In this document: piece after piece, positions 24,485-35,793 of the stretch | How positions within the stretch are numbered: position 1 is the first letter of the stretch | Layout: each line of letters starts with the position of its first letter | Translations under genes and position numbers: made by a program | Source: Streptomyces sp. I05A-00742 | GTDB lineage: Bacteria > Actinomycetota > Actinomycetes > Streptomycetales > Streptomycetaceae | Direction of reading: 5' to 3' | Assembly: GCF_013055795.1 (NCBI RefSeq) | Contig: NZ_JABETO010000008.1 | Span: forward strand, 102,344 to 166,343 | Length of the DNA stretch: 64,000 bases | The notes under the pieces: model-generated | The model's database searches: none | The model's input: the letters and a program-made list of their open reading frames with translations, nothing else | Told to the model about the DNA's origin: nothing

Positions 24485-25705
24485 TCACGGCCGGCGCGAG
24501 GGCCAGGACGATCCCGTCCGCTCCGGCCAGCCGGTGTAGGCCTCGGCGAGGTAGGCCGAGCCGGCGGCGGAGCCCACCACCGCCTCCAGTTCCCCCAGCT
24601 GGCGGCGTGCGTCGAAGGCGGTGGCGCCGGGCGAGCGGTGCAGCATCGTCGTCATCCAGTAGGAGAAGTGCTGGGCCCGCCACACACGCCGCAGCGCCCG
24701 GGGGCCGTACTCGTCGAGGATGCCGAAGTCGTGCCGGGCGAGGGCGCGTTCCAGCACTTCCGCGAGCACCCGCGCGTCGGCCAGCGCGAGGTTGAGGCCC
24801 TTGGCCCCGGTGGGCGGGACGGTGTGCGCGGCGTCCCCGGCGAGCAGCATGCGGCCGTACCGCATCGGCTCGCAGACGAAGCTGCGGAACGGCAGGACGG
24901 AGCGGTCGGTCACCGGGCCCTCCCGGAGCGCGAAGCCGTCCGCGCCGCGCACCCGCGCCTGGAGTTCCGCCCAGATCCGGTCGTCCGGCCAGGCCGCCGG
25001 GTCCTCGTCCGGGTCGCACTGGAAGTACATGCGCTGCAGGGTGTCGGTGCGCCGGCCGATGAGGGCGAACCCGCGCTCGGAGTGGGTGTAGACGAGTTCG
25101 GCGGCGCTGGGCGGGGCCTGGACGAGGACGCCGAACCAGGCGTAGGGGTACGTGCGGACGTAGTGCGTGCGCGCCGCCTCCGGTACCGCGGACCGGCATA
25201 CGCCGCGTGATCCGTCCGCGCCGGCCAGGACGGCGCAGCGCACCTCCCGGGCGGCTCCGTCGGCGTCGGTGAACAGGATCCCCGGGCGGTCCGAGGCGAG
25301 GTCGACGACCCGGGTTCCCGTGACGCCGAAGCGGACGTCTCCTCCGTCGCGCTCGCGGGCGTCGGCGAGGTCGGTGAACACGTCCGTCTGCGGGTAGAGC
25401 CAGACGCTCTCCCCGACCAGGCCCCGGAAGTCGACGCGGTGGCTCTCGCCGCCGAAGCGCAGATGGATGCCGGCGTGCGGGTGGCCGTCGCGGCGCACCC
25501 GGTCGGAGACCCCGGTGTCGGCCAGCAGACGGACGCTGTCCGCTTCGAGGATGCCCGCGCGCTGGGTGCCCTCGATGGCGGCCCGGGTGCGGTGGTCGAC
25601 CGCCACCGAGTCGATCCCCGCCCGGGCCAGCAGGTGCCCGAGCATAAGGCCCGCCGGGCCCGCGCCGACGATGCCGACGGTGGTGCGGGTGAGGGCCGGT
25701 GGCAT
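24485..25705 (-). CDS. pobA: 4-hydroxybenzoate 3-monooxygenase PobA
   Basis: 406-residue FAD/NADPH aromatic hydroxylase. The N-terminal VGIVGAGPAGLMLGHLLARAGID binds FAD, the DG block is VLAGADGSRGVCR, and the second FAD motif is GRMLLAGDAAHTVPPTGAKGLNLALADA. The full set including YAWFGVL, HSERGFAL and MYFQCDPDED matches Pseudomonas PobA. It hydroxylates 4-hydroxybenzoate to 3,4-dihydroxybenzoate. Next to a chorismate lyase, this supplies the catechol ring of the aryl unit rather than only a catabolic step. It is transcribed away from the rest of the cluster across a 624-bp divergent region. Confidence 0.92.
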   Translation of the reverse strand: MPPALTRTTVGIVGAGPAGLMLGHLLARAGIDSVAVDHRTRAAIEGTQRAGILEADSVRLLADTGVSDRVRRDGHPHAGIHLRFGGESHRVDFRGLVGESVWLYPQTDVFTDLADARERDGGDVRFGVTGTRVVDLASDRPGILFTDADGAAREVRCAVLAGADGSRGVCRSAVPEAARTHYVRTYPYAWFGVLVQAPPSAAELVYTHSERGFALIGRRTDTLQRMYFQCDPDEDPAAWPDDRIWAELQARVRGADGFALREGPVTDRSVLPFRSFVCEPMRYGRMLLAGDAAHTVPPTGAKGLNLALADARVLAEVLERALARHDFGILDEYGPRALRRVWRAQHFSYWMTTMLHRSPGATAFDARRQLGELEAVVGSAAGSAYLAEAYTGWPERTGSSWPSRRP

Positions 25706-26329
25706 GGTTCGCCCCTTCCGGTTCGGTGGTCCGGCGCCGAACGAGCGCCCGGCGCGGGCGGAATGGGCATGGCGGCCGCCGCCGGGGTCTCACAGGCTAC
25801 CGCCGGGCGCGTCACGGCAGTTGTGGATCGGAGGGCGGACGAGCATGCGATATCCCTGTACGAATCGGAGGGCGGCGCCGGAGAGGTGCCACGCTCGCCT
25901 TCGGCACCGGAGGCAGGATCACCGGCCCGGCCCGAACGTCCCCGCCACCCCCATCACGGAAATCCGTAAAACCCATAAACCGATAGTGCGAAATACCGCC
26001 CCGGAGCCGCCCGACGGACCCGCGGCGGTATTTCGCCATTCCCTTCTCCCGAAGTGCGCGACCGCACAAGTTTGCGCGGACCAAAGCCGCTTGACCCGCC
26101 GCTCCCCGAACTCATAGCCTGCTTGGCACCCGATTGTCCGAAGAATCATTCTTCGGCCATACATCCCTCGGTCATACGCTGTGGGCAGTTCATATGCATT
26201 TCCCGCGCGGAGTTCCGTTCCACCCTTCCGCGCACCCCGTTTCGGCCGTTGCCCGCGCGTATCCGGAGTGACAAGAACCGCCAGGAGTCCGAATGCACTG
26301 GTCGCCCTGCAGCGTGGAGCGGTGGTGAC
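25706..26329. other. 624-bp divergent intergenic region of the cluster
   Basis: No gene is visible. The region is clearly lower in GC than its flanks from about 25960 to 26280, fitting a promoter-rich segment driving pobA leftward and the chorismate-lyase operon rightward. It contains a perfect 13-bp inverted repeat at 25988-26036. No regulator gene is encoded here. Confidence 0.7.
25988..26036. promoter_or_regulatory. Perfect 13-bp inverted repeat upstream of the cluster operon
   Basis: GCGAAATACCGCC and GGCGGTATTTCGC are exact reverse complements separated by 23 bases. The repeat lies between divergent promoters rather than after a gene, and no T tract follows. An operator or a leader hairpin is therefore more likely than a terminator. 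Confidence 0.6.
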
Positions 26330-26842
26330 ATGACCGAACGGCTCAAGGAATTCTCCTCGGCCCCGCCGCAGACGAGGATGCTCGTGTGCGCGGACGGGTC
26401 GACGACCGTCCTGCTCGACGCCCTGGTCGGCGAGCCGCTGAGCGTGCGGGTCGACCACCAGCGACTCGTCCGCGCCGCGCTCGTGCGGCACATCGGGTGC
26501 CGCATCCTGGGCGCGGCGCCCGACGCCCTGGTGGTCGACCGCCAGTCCCGGATCCTCACCTCGGGCCTGGACGTCATCAGCGTCAACCGGGTCGTGATCG
26601 CCGCCCGGTCCGACGGTGAACTGGTACCGCCCCGCGACGAGTTACTGGGTCCGTACCTGAAGGCCATGGGGCTGGCGCTGACCCGGGAGACGATCGCCGT
26701 GTCGCGGGACGTCTGGCCGCTGGGCGGCACGGCACCGGCGTGCGTGAGCAAGGAGTACGTCATCGACTGCGGCGCCCCGGGGCGGGTGTACGTCCACGAG
26801 AAGTTCAACCCCAGGTTCGTGCCCCTGGAAAAGGATGGCTGA
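26330..26842 (+). CDS. Chorismate--pyruvate lyase-like protein (DUF98/Rv2949c type)
   Basis: 170 residues. It carries the UbiC/DUF98 fold signature: [20 protein letters not shown] near the N-terminus, then [13 protein letters not shown], and the closing [20 protein letters not shown] followed by EKFNPRF, with the conserved active-site Glu. It should remove pyruvate from chorismate to give 4-hydroxybenzoate. With PobA encoded on the other side of the promoter region, the two make 3,4-dihydroxybenzoate, the starter of hygromycin-type aryl chains. The ATG is preceded by GGAG. Its stop overlaps the possible upstream start of gmd, so they are coupled. Confidence 0.85.
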   Translation: MTERLKEFSSAPPQTRMLVCADGSTTVLLDALVGEPLSVRVDHQRLVRAALVRHIGCRILGAAPDALVVDRQSRILTSGLDVISVNRVVIAARSDGELVPPRDELLGPYLKAMGLALTRETIAVSRDVWPLGGTAPACVSKEYVIDCGAPGRVYVHEKFNPRFVPLEKDG

Positions 26843-26900
26843 CCGACATGGTGACCGACACGACGTGCGGACACGGCGCCCCACCCCCGCGGGACGCGCC

Positions 26901-27959
26901 GTGAAGCGGGCCCTGATCACCGGCATCACGGGCCAGGACGGCTCCTACCTCGCCGACCTGCTGCTGGACAAGGGATACGAGGTCCATGGCATCGTGCGCC
27001 GCAGCTCGACCTTCAACACCCGGCGGCTGGACCACATCTACCGCGACCCGCACGACGCCGGGCGGCGCCTGATCCTGCACTACGGGGACGTCAGTGACGC
27101 GAGCCGCCTCGTGACGCTGCTGGCGCGCATCCGGCCGGACGAGGTCTACCACCTGGCCGCGCAGTCCCATGTCCGGGTGAGCTTCGACGAGCCGGAGCAC
27201 ACCGGTGACATCACCGGTCTCGGCACCACCCGGCTCCTGGAAGCCATCCTCATGACCGCGCGGGACATCCGTTACTACCAGGCGTCGTCGTCGGAGATGT
27301 TCGGCGGCACACCCCCACCGCAGAACGAGGAATCCGCCTTCCGCCCGCGCAGCCCGTACGGCGCCGCGAAGCTCTACGGCTACTGGATGACGCGCACCTA
27401 CCGCGAGGCGTACGGCCTGTTCGCCGTCAACGGCATCCTGTTCAACCACGAATCGCCCCGGCGCGGCGAGACGTTCGTGACCCGGAAGATCGCCCGTGCG
27501 GCGGCGCGCGTCAAGGCCGGCCTCGACAAGCACCTCTACCTCGGCAACCTGGACGCCGTCCGCGACTGGGGGTACGCCCCGGAGTACGTCGAGGGCATGT
27601 GGCGCATGCTGCAGCTCGACCGGCCGGACGACTACGTGCTGGCCACCGGCGTCGGCTCCACGGTCCGGGAGTTCGCCGAGCACTGCTTCTCCCACGTCGG
27701 GCTCGACTGGCGCACACACGTCAGGTACGACGAGACGTATCTGCGCCCGACGGAGGTCGACGCCCTGATCGGCGACGCCGGCAAGGCGCGTACGGCCTTC
27801 GGCTGGACGGCGCGGACGACGGTGGACCGGCTGGCCCAGATCATGGTCGACGCCGAGCTGGACGAGCTGGGGAGAGGCGGCCGGGACCCCTGGGTCACGG
27901 CACCGGCCGCGGACCCCGGAGCCCGCCCCGAGTGCTCCGGGAGAGCGCTCCCCCGCTGA
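26901..27959 (+). CDS. gmd: GDP-mannose 4,6-dehydratase
   Basis: Converts GDP-D-mannose to GDP-4-keto-6-deoxymannose, the first step toward GDP-L-fucose. The start [22 protein letters not shown] is diagnostic, followed by [33 protein letters not shown], the catalytic SSSEMFGG and [10 protein letters not shown], and the long [13 protein letters not shown] block. I use the GTG at 26901 because the conserved fold begins there; an in-frame ATG at 26835 overlapping the upstream stop would add 22 unrelated residues. The C-terminus has a short Pro-rich extension. First sugar-pathway gene of the main operon. Confidence 0.92.
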   Translation: MKRALITGITGQDGSYLADLLLDKGYEVHGIVRRSSTFNTRRLDHIYRDPHDAGRRLILHYGDVSDASRLVTLLARIRPDEVYHLAAQSHVRVSFDEPEHTGDITGLGTTRLLEAILMTARDIRYYQASSSEMFGGTPPPQNEESAFRPRSPYGAAKLYGYWMTRTYREAYGLFAVNGILFNHESPRRGETFVTRKIARAAARVKAGLDKHLYLGNLDAVRDWGYAPEYVEGMWRMLQLDRPDDYVLATGVGSTVREFAEHCFSHVGLDWRTHVRYDETYLRPTEVDALIGDAGKARTAFGWTARTTVDRLAQIMVDAELDELGRGGRDPWVTAPAADPGARPECSGRALPR

Positions 27960-28001
27960 ACAGCACGCCCACCGACATCCCTTACCCGGAGCAGTTGTGT
28001 C

Positions 28002-28935
28002 ATGACCAAGAACGACCGGACCGCCTGGCGGACCGCGCTCGACCGGCGCTCCCGCACGACCGGGATCCGCGGGCTCGCCCAGCGGCTGCGCCACCCGATC
28101 AGGACGACGTGCCCGAGCACGCGCACGCTCCGCGAGCGGCGGCACCGCGGTGAGGGCCGCCCCTCGGAGACGACGACCTTCTGGGGCCAGGAGATGACGA
28201 TCGCCCTGCCCGAGGAGGTGTCGATCTCCCTCCACCGCCACGGCTTCGTGGACTACGACCTCACCGCGTTCCTCCTGTCCCACCTGCGCCCCGGCGCGAC
28301 GGTGCTCGACGTCGGCGCTCACATCGGCTACTACACGGTGCTGGCGAGCGCGCTCGTCGGCCGCGGCGGGCGGGTGACGGCCTTCGAGCCGACGCCGTCG
28401 ACGCTGTCGGTGCTGCGGAGGAACGCCGCCCGCCTCCCCAACGCCTCCGTGGTGCCGGCGGCGGTGTGGTCGCGGCGGGACGAGCTCGTCCTCTTCGACC
28501 ACGGGCTCGGCTACAGCGCCTACAACTCCGCGTTCGAGGCGCGGCTGCCCGAGGCCGTCCGGGCGCGGATCCCGTCCGAGCCGTTCACCGTCGAGGCGGT
28601 CGCCCTGGACGACCACGTCCGCGCCGAAGGGCTCGACGTCGACTTTGTGAAGATCGACGCCGAGAGCGCGGAGGCGCACGTCCTGGCCGGCATGCGCGAA
28701 CTGCTGTCCCGGCAGCGGCCCGTGCTCTCTCTGGAGGTGGGCGATCTCGACGTGGCCGGCACGCCGTCCAGCCGCGAACTGGTCGACACGCTGGTGGCCG
28801 CGGACTACGAGCCGTGGGAGCTGCGCCGCGGCACCCCGGTCCCCCACCGGCCGCTGGACCGCTACCCGTACCAGAACCTGCTCTTCGCCCCGGCCGGCCG
28901 GTGGCACCCGTACGGCACGAGGAGGCCGGACCGCG

Positions 28936-28943
<8 letters not shown>
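28002..28943 (+). CDS. FkbM-family SAM-dependent methyltransferase
   Basis: 313 residues. The methyltransferase core starts at about 85 with VLDVGAHIGYYTVLASALVG (motif I), then VTAFEPTPSTLSVLRRNAAR and the FkbM-typical ending VDFVKIDAESAEAHVLAGMR and LSLEVGD. The first 60 residues are basic and unusual for the family. It methylates a hydroxyl oxygen. In the hygromycin pathway a methyl group is the expected precursor of the methylenedioxy bridge on the aminocyclitol, so that is the suggested substrate (inference). Its stop overlaps the next start by 8 bp. Confidence 0.88.
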
Positions 28944-30675
<1,732 letters not shown>

Positions 30676-30752
30676 CCGCGGCCCGGATGCCGGGCGGGCA
30701 CGAGGAGCGGACCAGGCGAACAGTGGGCGTCAAGTGACAGGGGGACCACGCC

Positions 30753-31988
30753 GTGACCGATACGACCGGAGCGCTCCGGCTGGACAATTCGATGAAGCTG
30801 CTGGCCCGCGGCCGGCTCGTCGACGCGACGCTGTCCGAGAAGGACTACGTCATCGAGCGGGACCGGCTGGTGGAGGGGGCCTATCCCGTCTACGGCGAAC
30901 GGGCCCGGGGTGCCCGGATCTGGGACGCCGACGGCAACGAGTACCTGGACTACATCCTGGCCTACGGCACGATCATCCTCGGCCACGCGGACCCGGCGGT
31001 GACCGAGGCCGCGCTCCGGGAGATCGAGGAGGGCTTCTCGATCACGCTCCGCAAACGGACGCAGATCGAGCTGGCCGAACGCCTGGTCCGCGTGATCCCG
31101 GGCGCGGAGCGGGTGTTCCTGCTCAAGACCGGGTCGGACGCCACCAGTGCCGCGGTACGGCTGTCCCGGGCGTACACCGGCCGCGACCGGGTCGTGCGCT
31201 GGGGGTACAACGGGTGGCACGACTGGGCCGCGCAGCGGCCGGGCGGGATCCCGGACACCGTGCGGACCCAGGTCGACACCTTCCGGTACAACGACCTCGA
31301 CAGCCTGCGGGACGTCTTCCGGAAGCACCCCGGCGAGGTGGCCTGTCTGCTGCTGATGCCGTTCGAACTCGACGCCCCCGAGCCGGGTTTCCTCCAGGGC
31401 GCCATCGATCTGGCCCATGAGTACGGCGCGTTGGTGGTCTTCGACGAGATGCGCTCCGGGTTCCGGGTGGCCCTGGGCGGCGCCCAGGAGCTGTACGGCG
31501 TCCGGGCCGACCTCGCGACGTTCAGCAAGGCGATGGCGAACGGCTGGGCGGTCTCGGCGCTGACCGGGCGGGCCGATGTGATGGCGATGGTCGGCAGGAC
31601 CCACATCTCGTCCACCTTCTACTCCAACACGGTGGCGATGGCGGCGGCGCTCGCGACGATGGACCGGCTGGCCGACGGGACGCTCCTGGAGCGGATCCGT
31701 ACCCTCGGTGTCCGGCTCCAGGACGGCCTGGAGCGGCTCGTAGGGCGCCACGGCATCCCGGCCCGGGTACGCGGTGTGCCGCAGATGCCGTTCCTCACCT
31801 TCACCCACCCCGACCCGGGCCGCTCCCGGGTCCTCCAGGACGCGTTCTTCACCGAGACCACCCGTCGCGGCGTCCTGCTGCACCCGACCCACCACTGGTT
31901 CGTCTGCGCCGCCACCACCGACGCCGATCTCGACCACACCCTGGCGGCCTGTGACGAGGCGTTCCGGGTCGCGGCGGAGGCGGCGTGA
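30753..31988 (+). CDS. Class-III aminotransferase, glutamate-1-semialdehyde aminomutase-like
   Basis: 411-residue PLP enzyme. It has YLDYILAYGTIILGH, the VFLLKTGSDATSAAVRLSRA phosphate site, VVFDEMRSGFRVALGG (Asp that binds the pyridine N), and the Schiff-base Lys in TFSKAMANGWAVSAL. The fold equals HemL, but the context points to transamination of a keto-inositol to the amino-inositol core. Heme synthesis is unlikely, as the gene lies in an antibiotic operon. The stop overlaps the acyl carrier protein start by 4 bp. Confidence 0.9.
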   Translation: MTDTTGALRLDNSMKLLARGRLVDATLSEKDYVIERDRLVEGAYPVYGERARGARIWDADGNEYLDYILAYGTIILGHADPAVTEAALREIEEGFSITLRKRTQIELAERLVRVIPGAERVFLLKTGSDATSAAVRLSRAYTGRDRVVRWGYNGWHDWAAQRPGGIPDTVRTQVDTFRYNDLDSLRDVFRKHPGEVACLLLMPFELDAPEPGFLQGAIDLAHEYGALVVFDEMRSGFRVALGGAQELYGVRADLATFSKAMANGWAVSALTGRADVMAMVGRTHISSTFYSNTVAMAAALATMDRLADGTLLERIRTLGVRLQDGLERLVGRHGIPARVRGVPQMPFLTFTHPDPGRSRVLQDAFFTETTRRGVLLHPTHHWFVCAATTDADLDHTLAACDEAFRVAAEAA

Positions 31989-32242
31989 CCGTGGACGCCG
32001 ACCGGACGATGCTGGCGCGCGTGCGGGCCGAGCTCGCGCGCCGGCTCCAGGAGGAGCCGGGCCTGCCGTGGCTGAGCGACACCGAACCGCTGGCGCCCGC
32101 CGGGGTCGACTCGGTGCTGCTCATCTCCGTGATCGGGGAACTGGAACAGGAGTTGGGCGTGACCCTGCCGGACGACACCGTCCTGGAGTCCGCGAGCATC
32201 AGCTCGCTGGCCCTCGCCCTGAGCCGCGGGGTACGGCCGTGA
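31985..32242 (+). CDS. Acyl carrier protein 1
   Basis: 85 residues. Four-helix ACP with the phosphopantetheine Ser in the DSV motif (PAGVDSVLLISVIGELE). It follows the aminotransferase and precedes the ketosynthase with 4-bp overlaps on each side, so the three are translated together. It differs from ACP 2, and probably carries either the extender or the aryl intermediate. Confidence 0.9.
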   Translation: MTVDADRTMLARVRAELARRLQEEPGLPWLSDTEPLAPAGVDSVLLISVIGELEQELGVTLPDDTVLESASISSLALALSRGVRP

Positions 32243-33360
32243 GCACCGTGCGCGGCGGGGTCGCCGTCACCGGTCTCGGCGTGTGCAGCCCGGGCGGCGT
32301 CGGGGTGGCGGCGCTGTGGGAGGCGCTGGCCACCGGGCGGGCGCACCGCCCGGCCGTCACGGCGTTCGCGACCGACGGCGCCACCCTGGGCGCGGCGGGC
32401 CGGGTGCCGGGACACACCGGCGGGGACGGGGTCCGGCGCGCGCTGGACCTCGCCGGGACCGCCGTGCGGGAGGCCCTCGACGGCGTCGACGACACCGGGC
32501 GCGTCGCGCTCGTGCTGGGGACCACCGATCCCGGTGCGGTCCCGCCCCGGCCGGGCCACTTCGCCGGGGACCTGGCCGCGGCCTGTGCCGAGCGGACCGG
32601 GCTGGGCGGGGAGGCCGTCACGGTCGCCAACGCCTCCGCCTCGGGCGCCGCCGCGATCGCCGTGGCCCGCGACCTGGTGGCCGCCGGAGACGCGCCCGCC
32701 GCGGTGGCGGGCGGCGCCGACGCCGTCACCGACCTGGCCTTCCTGGGCCTCAACTCGCTGCGCACCCTGGGCCCGGAGGGCTGCCGGCCGTTCAGTTCCC
32801 GGCGTCGCGGCATCGGCCTGTCCGAGGGCGCGGCGGTGCTCCGCCTCGAACCGCTCGACGGCCCCGGCGCCGCCGCGCCCCTGGCTGTCCTGGCCGGGTG
32901 CGGGCTGACCAACGCCACCGACCACCTCGCCGCCCCGCGGGCCGAGGGCATCGAGCGGGCCGTACGGCTCGCCCTGGCCGACGCGGGCCTCGCGCCCGAG
33001 GACGTCGACTTCGTCAACACCCACGGCCCGGGCACCCGGCGCGGCGACACCGCCGAGATCGCGGCACTGCGCGCGGTGTTCGGCCCCCGGCTGTCCTCGG
33101 TGCCGGTCAACAGCGTCAAGGGCGTGCTCTGGCACCTCCAGGGCGGTGCCGGCGCCGTCGAGGCCGTGACCTGCGTCCTGTCCCTCGTCCATCGCGCGGT
33201 CACCCCGACCTGGGGCGCCGAACCCGTCGACCCGTGCTGCGACGGCCTCGACCTGGTCCTGGAGGACCGCCCCCGGCCCCTGCCGGACCTGCGGACCGCG
33301 CTGAGCGTGTCGTGCGGGCTGGGCGGGATGAACACCGCACTCGTCTTCCGGAGGGCCTGA
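32239..33360 (+). CDS. Beta-ketoacyl synthase with Ser in place of the catalytic Cys
   Basis: 373 residues with a complete thiolase/KAS II fold. The nucleophile-elbow block is TVANASASGAAAIA where FabF has TACxSG, so residue 133 (codon TCC, 32635-32637) is Ser instead of Cys. Both catalytic His are kept: NTHGPGTRRGD (His 262) and VKGVLWHLQGGAGAVEA. The His pair but altered Cys suggests either decarboxylase-type function or an unusual condensation. It is directly followed by a second, shorter ketosynthase-like gene. It would extend the 3,4-dihydroxybenzoyl starter by one C3 unit. Confidence 0.85.
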   Translation: MSTVRGGVAVTGLGVCSPGGVGVAALWEALATGRAHRPAVTAFATDGATLGAAGRVPGHTGGDGVRRALDLAGTAVREALDGVDDTGRVALVLGTTDPGAVPPRPGHFAGDLAAACAERTGLGGEAVTVANASASGAAAIAVARDLVAAGDAPAAVAGGADAVTDLAFLGLNSLRTLGPEGCRPFSSRRRGIGLSEGAAVLRLEPLDGPGAAAPLAVLAGCGLTNATDHLAAPRAEGIERAVRLALADAGLAPEDVDFVNTHGPGTRRGDTAEIAALRAVFGPRLSSVPVNSVKGVLWHLQGGAGAVEAVTCVLSLVHRAVTPTWGAEPVDPCCDGLDLVLEDRPRPLPDLRTALSVSCGLGGMNTALVFRRA

Positions 33361-34115
33361 TGGACGACCCGGTCGTGATCACCGCCGTGGCCTCGGGCGA
33401 GGTCGACACCGCCGAGCTGTGGCGCGCGCACGCGGCGGGCGCGGAGGGCCGGCGGGACGTGAACAAGTGGACACATGAACTCCCCGAGCGCATTGCGGAG
33501 TTGGCGGGCCGGGCGCTCGCCGGGGCGGGGGCGGACCCGGCCGCCACCGGCTGCGTCGTCGGCTCGGTGTACGGCTCGGGGCATGTGGCGGAGACCATCC
33601 GCGCCCGGCTGGACGCGGGCGCGCGCTCGTCGCTGGCGCCCGAGTCCTTCGTGTACTTCAACGCGCACGGCGTGACGTCGCTGATCTGCCTGCGGCACGG
33701 ACTGGGCGGCCACTGCGCCACGATCCTCGGGCCCGGTGCGGGGCTCCAGGCCCTCGCGGCCGGGCGGCGCGGGCTGCGGCGGGCGGCGGACGCCCCGGTG
33801 CTGTGCGGCGCCTACGAGATGCTCAGCCCGGCCGCCGCCCGGGCCCTCGGCACCGAGCCGGTGACCGGCTGGGCGGCGTTCCTGGTCCTGGAGACGGCAG
33901 CCCGGGCGCGGGGGCGGGGCGCCCGCGTGCTCGCGCGGCTCGGCCCCGTCGAGACGTACGCCCCGCCCGGCGCGCCACCGGCCGACGTACGGGCCACCGC
34001 CCCGCTGGCCGCCCTGGCCGCGGCGCTGACCGGAGACGACGCGGCGGCCGAGGTGACCGTGGCCGCGGCGGGCCGGCGCCACGGCTACCGCTGCACGGCG
34101 CACAGGGAGGAGTGA
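33360..34115 (+). CDS. Truncated ketosynthase-like protein (chain-length-factor-like)
   Basis: 251 residues, roughly the N-terminal half of a KAS fold. It begins DDPVVITAVASGEVDTAELW, and SFVYFNAHGVTSLICLRHGLG followed by GGHCATILGPGAGLQALAAG aligns with the region around the active Cys of FabF. At the nucleophile position the motif reads LGPGAG, with no Cys. The C-terminal half with both catalytic His is absent. It therefore cannot condense on its own and probably forms a heterodimer with the adjacent Ser-ketosynthase, as chain-length factors do. One-base overlap with the upstream stop. Confidence 0.75.
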   Translation: MDDPVVITAVASGEVDTAELWRAHAAGAEGRRDVNKWTHELPERIAELAGRALAGAGADPAATGCVVGSVYGSGHVAETIRARLDAGARSSLAPESFVYFNAHGVTSLICLRHGLGGHCATILGPGAGLQALAAGRRGLRRAADAPVLCGAYEMLSPAAARALGTEPVTGWAAFLVLETAARARGRGARVLARLGPVETYAPPGAPPADVRATAPLAALAAALTGDDAAAEVTVAAAGRRHGYRCTAHREE

Positions 34116-34117
34116 CG

Positions 34118-35470
34118 GTGGCCGACACGCTGGTGGACGTCCTCGCCGGGCACCGCCGCGCCGGACGGGGCGACCGTCCCGCCCTCGTGGACCGGCGGCG
34201 CTCGGTGACCTACGCCGCGCTGGAGCGCGAAGTGACGTTGCGCGCACAGGCGTTGGGGGACATGGGCATCGGCCCCGGCGTCCGTACCGGTGTCGTCCTG
34301 ACCTCCCTGCTGGACTCGGTGGTCGACTTCGCCGCGGCGACCTCCCTGGACGCCGCCGTCCTGGTCCTCCAGGAACGCGCCGCCGACGCGGAACGCGCGG
34401 CCGCGCTGGCCGACTTCGGCGCCGAGCTGCTGCTCGACGGCGGGCGGGCCACCCGGTTGCGGAGGGCCGGGGGGAGCGACGGGGAGCCGGCCTTCGCGGT
34501 GACGAGCTCGGGGACCGGCGGGCGGCCGAAGGTGATCTCCCGCGAGTGGCCGGGCACGCTGCGCAACTCAGCCGTTTTCGCGCGGGAGTTCGGTCTCGAC
34601 GCCGACGACGTCGTGCTCACCACCAGCCCGCTCGGCCACAGTTACGCGATCGAGGCGGGCACCCTGGCCGTCCTGTCGGCGGGCGCCTGCCAGCTGGTGC
34701 CGCCCGGCCCCCTGACCCCGGCGCGGGCCGCGGCCCTCGTCGCGCTCCACCGGCCCACCGTCCTCCAGAGCGTTCCGCTCGTCCTGGACTGGTGGGGCCG
34801 GGGCGGAGTACCGCGCGCCTGCTCCTGGGACCGGTGCGTGAGCGCGGGCGAAGCCCTCCCGGCCCGGGCCGTCGCGCCCTGGCACGACGCCGGCGTCGCC
34901 GTGCACGACCACTACGGCAACTCCGAGCTCGGCCAGCTGACCCTCACCCCCGCCGGTGGCGGCGGCGGGGTCGGGCACCCGCTGCCGGGCGTCGGGCTGC
35001 GGGCCGGCCGGGACGAACCGGGGCCGGTGGTGGCGCGCTTCCCCGGCCTGTCCCCCGCCCGGATGGAGGCGGGCCGCGCGGTGCCGCTCGCCGACGCCGG
35101 GGGCTGGGTCGTCACCGGCGACCTCGGGGTGCTCGGCGACGACGGGCTCCGGCTGACCGGGCGCGCCGACCTGATCGTCAACGTCGGCGGGAACAAGGTC
35201 TCTCCGGACGAGGTGGAGGCCGTCCTGCGCGGGCTGCCCGGGGTGGACGACTGTGCCGTGGTGGGACGGCCGGGGCCCTCGGGAGAGACCCAGGTGTGGG
35301 CCTTCGTCGAGGCCGGGGCCGACGGGTTCGACGCCGCCGCCCTGCGCCGCCGGGCCGCCGAACTGCTCACGGCGGTGAAGGTGCCCGCGGTGATCCGCCG
35401 GGTCGACGCACTGCCCAGAACGGGCAGCGGCAAGATCCGCCGGGGCCTGCTCATGGACAACAGCACTTGA
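34118..35470 (+). CDS. AMP-dependent aryl-CoA/ACP ligase
   Basis: 450 residues of the ANL adenylating family, shorter than typical at the N-terminus. The P-loop is TSSGTGGRPKVISRE. Later motifs are GNSELGQ (A5), VVTGDLGVLGDDGLRLTGR (A7/A8 with Asp), NVGGNKVSPDEVE, and the C-terminal Lys in PRTGSGKIRR. It should activate 3,4-dihydroxybenzoate and load it onto an ACP. The GTG at 34118 lies 2 bp after the previous stop, with AGGGAGGAG before it. Confidence 0.88.
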   Translation: MADTLVDVLAGHRRAGRGDRPALVDRRRSVTYAALEREVTLRAQALGDMGIGPGVRTGVVLTSLLDSVVDFAAATSLDAAVLVLQERAADAERAAALADFGAELLLDGGRATRLRRAGGSDGEPAFAVTSSGTGGRPKVISREWPGTLRNSAVFAREFGLDADDVVLTTSPLGHSYAIEAGTLAVLSAGACQLVPPGPLTPARAAALVALHRPTVLQSVPLVLDWWGRGGVPRACSWDRCVSAGEALPARAVAPWHDAGVAVHDHYGNSELGQLTLTPAGGGGGVGHPLPGVGLRAGRDEPGPVVARFPGLSPARMEAGRAVPLADAGGWVVTGDLGVLGDDGLRLTGRADLIVNVGGNKVSPDEVEAVLRGLPGVDDCAVVGRPGPSGETQVWAFVEAGADGFDAAALRRRAAELLTAVKVPAVIRRVDALPRTGSGKIRRGLLMDNST

Positions 35471-35502
35471 CACTACGTCAGAACCGAGGAGAGGGAGACG
35501 AC

Positions 35503-35793
35503 ATGACCGACGGCACCACCCCGCAGCACCCCGACCGCGAGCACGTGATGGAGCTCATCACGTCCGTGCTCACGGAGCGTCCCCACCTGCCCGACCGGCT
35601 CGACGAGACGACCACCCTGGACGAGATCGGGATGGACTCGCTCGACCTGATCGTGGTGTTCTCCCGCTTCGAGGAGAAGTGGGGCGTGCCCTACAGCGAG
35701 GAGGAGACCGACTGGACCGTCTTCGACAACCTGGGGCACCTGGCCGACACCCTGGTGGCCCGCGCCCGGACCGTCGGACGAGAGCCCCGGTGA
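35503..35793 (+). CDS. Acyl carrier protein 2
   Basis: 96 residues. The phosphopantetheine Ser is in the classic DSLDLIVV block (IGMDSLDL). It follows the ligase by 32 bp with a GGAGAGGGAG site, and its stop overlaps the BtrH-like start by 4 bp. That coupling suggests ACP 2 holds the finished cinnamoyl chain handed to the BtrH-like transferase. Inference from order only. Confidence 0.9.
   Translation: MTDGTTPQHPDREHVMELITSVLTERPHLPDRLDETTTLDEIGMDSLDLIVVFSRFEEKWGVPYSEEETDWTVFDNLGHLADTLVARARTVGREPR

Noticed and set aside
30753..31988. HemL for heme synthesis
   Set aside because: The fold is the same but the operon is biosynthetic and far from the heme genes at the right end. Transamination of a cyclitol fits better.
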